Shown here piece by piece: positions 60,301 to 64,000 of a stretch of 64,000 nucleotides of DNA. Numbering within the stretch: the first letter of the stretch is position 1; every line of letters begins with the position of its first letter. This DNA is from Hirudo medicinalis (taxonomy: Eukaryota > Annelida > Clitellata > Hirudinida > Hirudinidae): contig MPNW01000102.1 in the NCBI GenBank assembly GCA_011800805.1, positions 436,440 to 500,439 of the forward strand, given 5' to 3'. The translations under genes and the position numbers were made by a program. A model generated the notes under the pieces. The model ran no database searches. It saw only the letters and a program-made list of their open reading frames with translations, and was not told the origin of the DNA.

Positions 60301-62224
60301 CTTAAATTTTGTTTACAAACAAAAACTCTGAATTCAGCTTCTTTCATTGCACAAGTTTATGTTGAGTTACTGCAGAAGTGTTTTATCACCAATTGCTTTA
60401 TATGCTCATGTTTCGAGTGCATTTACAAAGATGTTTATACATGTTTTGTTAAAATAGGCTCGCCATTTGGAGGAGACAGCTTTCTCAGTTATAGGCTTGC
60501 ACTGTTTTAGTACGAATAAACTTCGTCACTAAATCTACATTTGTAGTTTTTAATATCCGACTGATCAGTTTTGGTCTCTAAGGCCATCGTCAGGGTAATA
60601 AGAAAATACGAAAATTTAAAGTTAACATGTTTAAATGAAAATATTGAGCCATTATACTGTAAAGATGTTTATATATATTGATTATTATGACAGATTATAT
60701 TAGTAAGCTTCCATGAACCTCCAATCTTGATATTTTTTCTGTTTTAACATTGACTTGTCTGAATGTTTGGGTAAAAGTAGTTTCTTGATTTTGTTTATGA
60801 TCTCATCATAAGCAAATGTTTTCCAACATATTAAGAAACCCATAATTGGCTTTTAGTTAAGTAACATCAACATCAAATGGCTTTAAGGCTTCATATTCAA
60901 ATTTTATGTCCTGCAACATAAATTTTATGTCCTGCAACATAAATTTTATGTCCTTGTGAGACTTTTTTCCAAATACCTTTTCCTGTATTGTTGGAGAATT
61001 TAGGAATCCAGATGCTTAAGGACAATCTTTAGGATTTCCATTAGGAAATTTCTAACTAAATCGCAAACGTTTGAAATGTGAAATCTGCTTAGGTGTATTT
61101 AATTTTGACTTATTTATTATTTATTTATTGGTTTACATAAAAAAAGTTTGCATTTTAGTCTATGATGCTTATATTTTAATTAGAAATCAAATAATCATTG
61201 TAAAGCATTCATGAAATTCTTAGGAAAAAAATGTTCAACTTCACTCCGAATATCAGATCTTAATGAAAAGAGATGGAAGCGGAATGAATACACCCGACGG
61301 CTCGAGAACTTACGGTCCACTTCTTTCACACAAGTTTGTTCATTTGCTTTTTCTTTTTAAAATGAAATGATTTGTTTGATCAATACAAAAGAATAGGTGA
61401 TTTTAAACAACAGATTCCTAGAACAAGAAGTTGAAAGTTTGCGAGCAGTGATGGAACTCAGGAACCAAGAAATCAATCAACTGAGGATGCACAACGATCA
61501 CATGGAGAAACAGGTGCCTATCTGAAACTCATTCTTTTTTAAAGATTTAAAAAAAAAATTTAATTATCTAAATGAAAAACGTCTATAGTTGGAAGAGATT
61601 CCAAAAGCTCAGGTAACAATAACAGCCTTGCAACAAAAGATTGAAAATCTTGAAGCTATCATAAATCTCAAAGCAGATTATGAGAGGTAAAGTTTCTTCA
61701 CTTGAAATGATATTTAATGCCAGAAATTATGTTGTGAAATGAGTTTGATGGAAAAATATATTCAAATTATTCCAGGGATTTGGCTGAAAAGCATAATGTA
61801 CTCTTGAGGAAGTATGACCAAGAAACGAAAGCAAAAAAAAAGACTTTCGATGAACAATGAGGAGTTAGTTTACAAACTAAACCAATCGGTGGCTCCAAAT
61901 GATGAGAATGAATCAGAATCTGCAGTTATTCCTCAAACAAACAGACCAAAGTCAGTGTTAGCATCTTCTGGAAATAACAGTACATCATCCACTCCCTCAA
62001 AAGCCAGGGAACATAGGCCCAAGTCTATGGTGGCCTTGCCTCAGCAAGGTCCTTCACCAGCAAGCAAAGCATCTTCCAGACTGTCAGGTCCACCAGTAAG
62101 TGCTAAACCCCCAGGAATAAAACTTCGTCGTCCAAAAATGTTTGCCAATTCCCCTGACGAAAACACATCTTCAGAAATTGTCTCAGATGGAAAGCAAGAT
62201 GCTTTTAGACAGTCAGATGTTTAG
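54316..62224 (+). CDS. MTUS1/MTUS2-like microtubule-associated coiled-coil protein
   Basis: Exons: 54316-54361, 55226-55479, 55961-56042, 56239-56397, 56516-56571, 56994-57099, 59810-59883, 61224-61333, 61414-61513, 61589-61686, about 61776-62224. The first exon reads MGGCQGKPSPSK, a possible N-myristoylation/palmitoylation signal. Then comes coiled coil with family landmarks GFEAMVVLFKYVTEN, FLEQEVESLRAVMELRNQEI, LEEIPKAQVTITALQQKIEN, LLRKYDQETKAK and KKRLSMNNEELVYKLNQS, ending in a Ser/Pro/Lys-rich tail. This C-terminal pattern is that of MTUS1 (ATIP) and MTUS2 (TIP150), which bind microtubules and EB1. The short N-terminus resembles short isoforms; longer upstream exons may exist. In the last exon the frame is broken by one extra A in a nine-A run (61832-61840): homology continues across it in the shifted frame. 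Introns carry LINE and SINE insertions. Confidence 0.88.
57360..58860 (-). mobile_element. CR1/Jockey-clade LINE fragment (reverse transcriptase remnant)
   Basis: In the large intron after 57099 the minus strand reads reverse-transcriptase pieces in several frames: VLPLLKKPSLDPSFPANYRP with YRPISNLSTMSKLL and FQSAYRPS (58840-58600), then NDWHLINFLQLNLQKSKIMF (58300-58200). The pattern KKPxLDPxxPxNYRPISNL is diagnostic of non-LTR elements of the CR1/Jockey group. Stops and frame changes show it is dead. A single N at 57972 lies inside it. Confidence 0.85.
57867..58077. repeat. Identical 105-bp direct repeats flanking a single N (assembly join)
   Basis: 57867-57971 and 57973-58077 are identical as far as I can read, separated only by the N at 57972. 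This is the signature of an unmerged overlap in the assembly, not of biology. Confidence 0.9.
60091..60229 (-). repeat. tRNA-derived SINE, copy 7 (long-tail variant)
   Basis: Reverse orientation: TATCCGAACCGGATGTGAAG, TTTATATAGCGCC, GACTGGGTTGCGATC. It matches the copies at 19370 and 16841. It lies in an MTUS-like gene intron. Confidence 0.78.
60899..60955. repeat. 21-bp tandem repeat, 2.7 units
   Basis: AAATTTTATGTCCTGCAACA-type units in tandem within an MTUS-like gene intron. Confidence 0.9.
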
Positions 62225-62905
62225 ATTGTTGGAATTTTAGATGTGCTAAAAGTCTTCCTCTTATGAGGTTTTCGCAATGCTTTTTGTCATGTGAAATACA
62301 GTTGCTAATAGAATCTCTTCTATAACTTTTATCCATGCAATGCTCACTTGAGAGGTTTGAAAACATGTCTTTATTGCTTAGAAAATGGGGTGCTCCAAAC
62401 GTTTAGCTTTGATTTGAGTTTTTGAACATCCAGCTTTTCGAATTTTGGTGATTACTAAGCAAACACATGGCAAAACTCTCCAGTTGTGTTAATTTCAAAG
62501 CCTGCGGATGTACTCAAGTATTTATTTACGTTTTTAGTTATATTTGCTTTGGCATGTGGTTGCTATGGATATTGAAAGGGAATCATATTTTAACTCGATG
62601 CATTGGTCGCTGGAATAAAATTATTAAATGTTCGTGGATTATTATGTAGTTGTGTAGCTCCTTTCTTTTCGACGCTCGGCTAATTTAATAAACTGAACAA
62701 CAAAGTTGTGAGAAGTAATTTCATTATTGTAATGACTATTGTAAGAACTAGGAGACAGAAGTTCGATTCGTCCACAGCCATAGCATGCCGGGGCCGACAA
62801 CCGAGCCGCAACCCCGCTATACAAGATATTAAAGACTAGTGAGAGAGATATTAATAACAATTGTTCATTAACGTTCGTTGCATAGCTAGATGATTAGGAT
62901 GGTGC

Positions 62906-62976
62906 TCCCGCAACGGGATTCGAATCCTTGCTGCCATCGTGAGGGGCGTAAGTCTTAACCATTAGACCATGCGGGA
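62906..62976 (-). tRNA. tRNA-Glu(CTC)-like pseudogene or SINE head
   Basis: 71 nt. The 7-bp acceptor stem pairs perfectly (TCCCGCA with TGCGGGA), the D stem pairs (GTCT/AGAC), and the start TCCCGCATGGTCTAATGGTT resembles tRNA-Glu. The anticodon loop CCCTCAC would give CTC, but the anticodon stem is mostly mismatched (one Watson-Crick and one G-U pair of five), and the T stem is imperfect around TTCGAAT. It is therefore a decayed tRNA or the head of a tRNA-derived SINE rather than a working gene. Confidence 0.55.
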
Positions 62977-63269
62977 TCACAACTCCATAAGAGAGATTCT
63001 ATTTATTTGATTAAAGTCCGTTGCATGACTAAGATGATTTGGACTTGTTAGTTAGTGTTATATATTGTAATGAAATAAGAAGTATTATAGTAATAGCAGG
63101 TGTAAAGGTTAAATTCTAAAACTAATAATAGTATTAATAATATTAGGGAAATGTAACTATTTAATTAAATTATTACGATTATTGCAAATCCATCTGAAAA
63201 TGAGGTCCCCACTTGCTGGATTGCTAAGCATGGAACTCATCTCAGATAGATTTGTTTTTAGACTTATTT

Positions 63270-63445
63270 CTTCCCTCAGGACTGACTGGACCGAGCATTC
63301 CATGAGGAAATGCCGGACATTTTCATCCTCCTGAGGGCATACCTGTCATTTTCCGTCTGGATGACGCTTTAAGAGAAACAGGTGTTGATTCAGAGCACAT
63401 TTTCCAATACGGAGTTTTGGGATTAAAATCTCCTTCCTCCTTTTC
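63270..63445 (-). mobile_element. LINE-type 3' fragment, copy A
   Basis: Shares with 63755-63930 the sequences ATTCCATGAGGAAATGC (versus ATTCCATTAGGAAATGC), CATCCTCCTGAGG and a TCAAAGTCTCCTTC-type block. On the minus strand this is the cysteine/histidine-bearing end of a non-LTR element protein. Confidence 0.55.
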
Positions 63446-63473
63446 GGCACGAGTTTCTCTATGGTCTATGGCC

Positions 63474-63516
63474 GTGCAACCGCGGCTGAGTGGTTAAGGC
63501 GATAGACTAGAGAAAG
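63474..63516 (+). repeat. tRNA-Ser-like 5' half (SINE head)
   Basis: GCGGCTGAGTGGTTAAGGCG and the following ATAGACTAGAG closely match the 5' half of animal tRNA-Ser(AGA); the 3' half is absent. It is followed by TTAACGTCCATT and GATGATTTGGACGG, also seen near 9708-9760. Confidence 0.6.
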
Positions 63517-63754
63517 AAATTCGTGTTTGTGTGTGGTTAATTAACGTCCATTATTAGATGATTTGGACGGGACAGAGAGATGTAGTAGTAGTAGTAGTAT
63601 TTTATCAATGTCCTCAGCATAACGTGATGAATAGGACAACAACAAAGACAACATCAACAAAGTTCATAATGTGATAGATGGTCAAATCAGATTTTGGCGG
63701 GTTTTATAAATCCACTGGTATATTAGCAGTATTTCAGTGGATTTATTTTGTCCC

Positions 63755-63930
63755 TTATTGCTCTTCTCAGTCTTGATTGGGCCGGACATTCCATTAGGAA
63801 ATGCTGGACAGTCTCATCTTCCTGAGGACAGGTATTTACCGTCTGCGTGACGCCCCATCTTAAAGAGGTGTCGATTTTCCAAGACGGAGTTTAGAGATCA
63901 AAGTCTCCTTCTTCCTTGAGGCACATTGGA
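63755..63930 (-). mobile_element. LINE-type 3' fragment, copy B
   Basis: The minus strand reads PQEDETVQHFLMECPAQSRL, a Cys/His-bearing end typical of Jockey/CR1-type polyproteins (ETVxHFLxxCP). Related to copy A but diverged. Confidence 0.6.
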
Positions 63931-64000
63931 ATTTGCTCTTCACCGACACTCTTTTCTCCACTAGCTTATAGTGCTTCTCTTCTTTGTCTTCCCATCTGGT

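Noticed and set aside
62906..62976. Functional tRNA-Glu gene
   Set aside because: The anticodon stem is mostly mismatched and the T stem is imperfect, so it is listed only as tRNA-like.

Overview
The window is nuclear DNA of an animal. It is AT-rich, its genes are split by short GT-AG introns, and it carries animal-specific families (DNAJC13/RME-8, ARS2/SRRT, a CLK kinase, COPS9, a TTP/ZFP36 zinc-finger protein, HAAO, an MTUS-type microtubule protein, a Tctex1 light chain). About eleven protein genes in 64 kb, the small introns and the tRNA-derived SINEs fit a compact invertebrate genome. A tunicate-like invertebrate deuterostome is one possibility, but I cannot fix the phylum from this sequence.

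Layout. Positions 47-8218 (+) hold the C-terminal part of DNAJC13, about 32 exons, truncated by the window edge. Positions 8219-10839 are intergenic with repeats. Positions 10840-20779 (-) hold a divergent myosin-like gene whose head has a degraded P-loop and whose tail reads as an MH2-like (SMAD-fold) domain; its introns carry a hAT-type MITE, SINEs and minisatellites. About 80 bp away, divergently, an unrecognised intronless gene (20861-22251, +) is split by a frameshift. Two tandem ARS2 genes follow (22806-27495 and 29803-33224, both -) with patchwork identity suggesting gene conversion. Then come a Tctex1 light chain (34378-34917, -), a CLK/LAMMER kinase (36425-39690, -), a small AGC-like pseudokinase (40295-42383, +) that ends 13 bp from the stop of COPS9 (42397-42857, -), a ZFP36-type gene (44520-45626, +), HAAO (46027-48425, -), a Helitron and a hAT remnant, a C2H2 zinc-finger gene (51603-52649, +), and an MTUS-like gene (54316-62224, +). 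The right end (62.7-64 kb) is dense in tRNA-derived and LINE debris.

Functionally these are mostly unlinked housekeeping genes: endosomal trafficking (DNAJC13), nuclear RNA metabolism (ARS2, CLK, ZFP36 on the cytoplasmic side), COP9 signalosome (COPS9), kynurenine pathway (HAAO) and cytoskeleton (Tctex1, MTUS, myosin-like). The least ordinary items are the myosin-like/MH2-like fusion with a broken nucleotide pocket, the minimal pseudokinase, and the converting ARS2 pair.

Sequence quality: there are two single N positions (43661 and 57972). The second is flanked by two identical 105-bp direct copies, so it is an assembly join. Several coding frames break at or near homopolymers (about 11640, 61832-61840, perhaps 21130), so residual indels should be considered before calling any gene broken. 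Exon boundaries are by eye from splice consensus, phase and remembered family patterns; no alignment was run.
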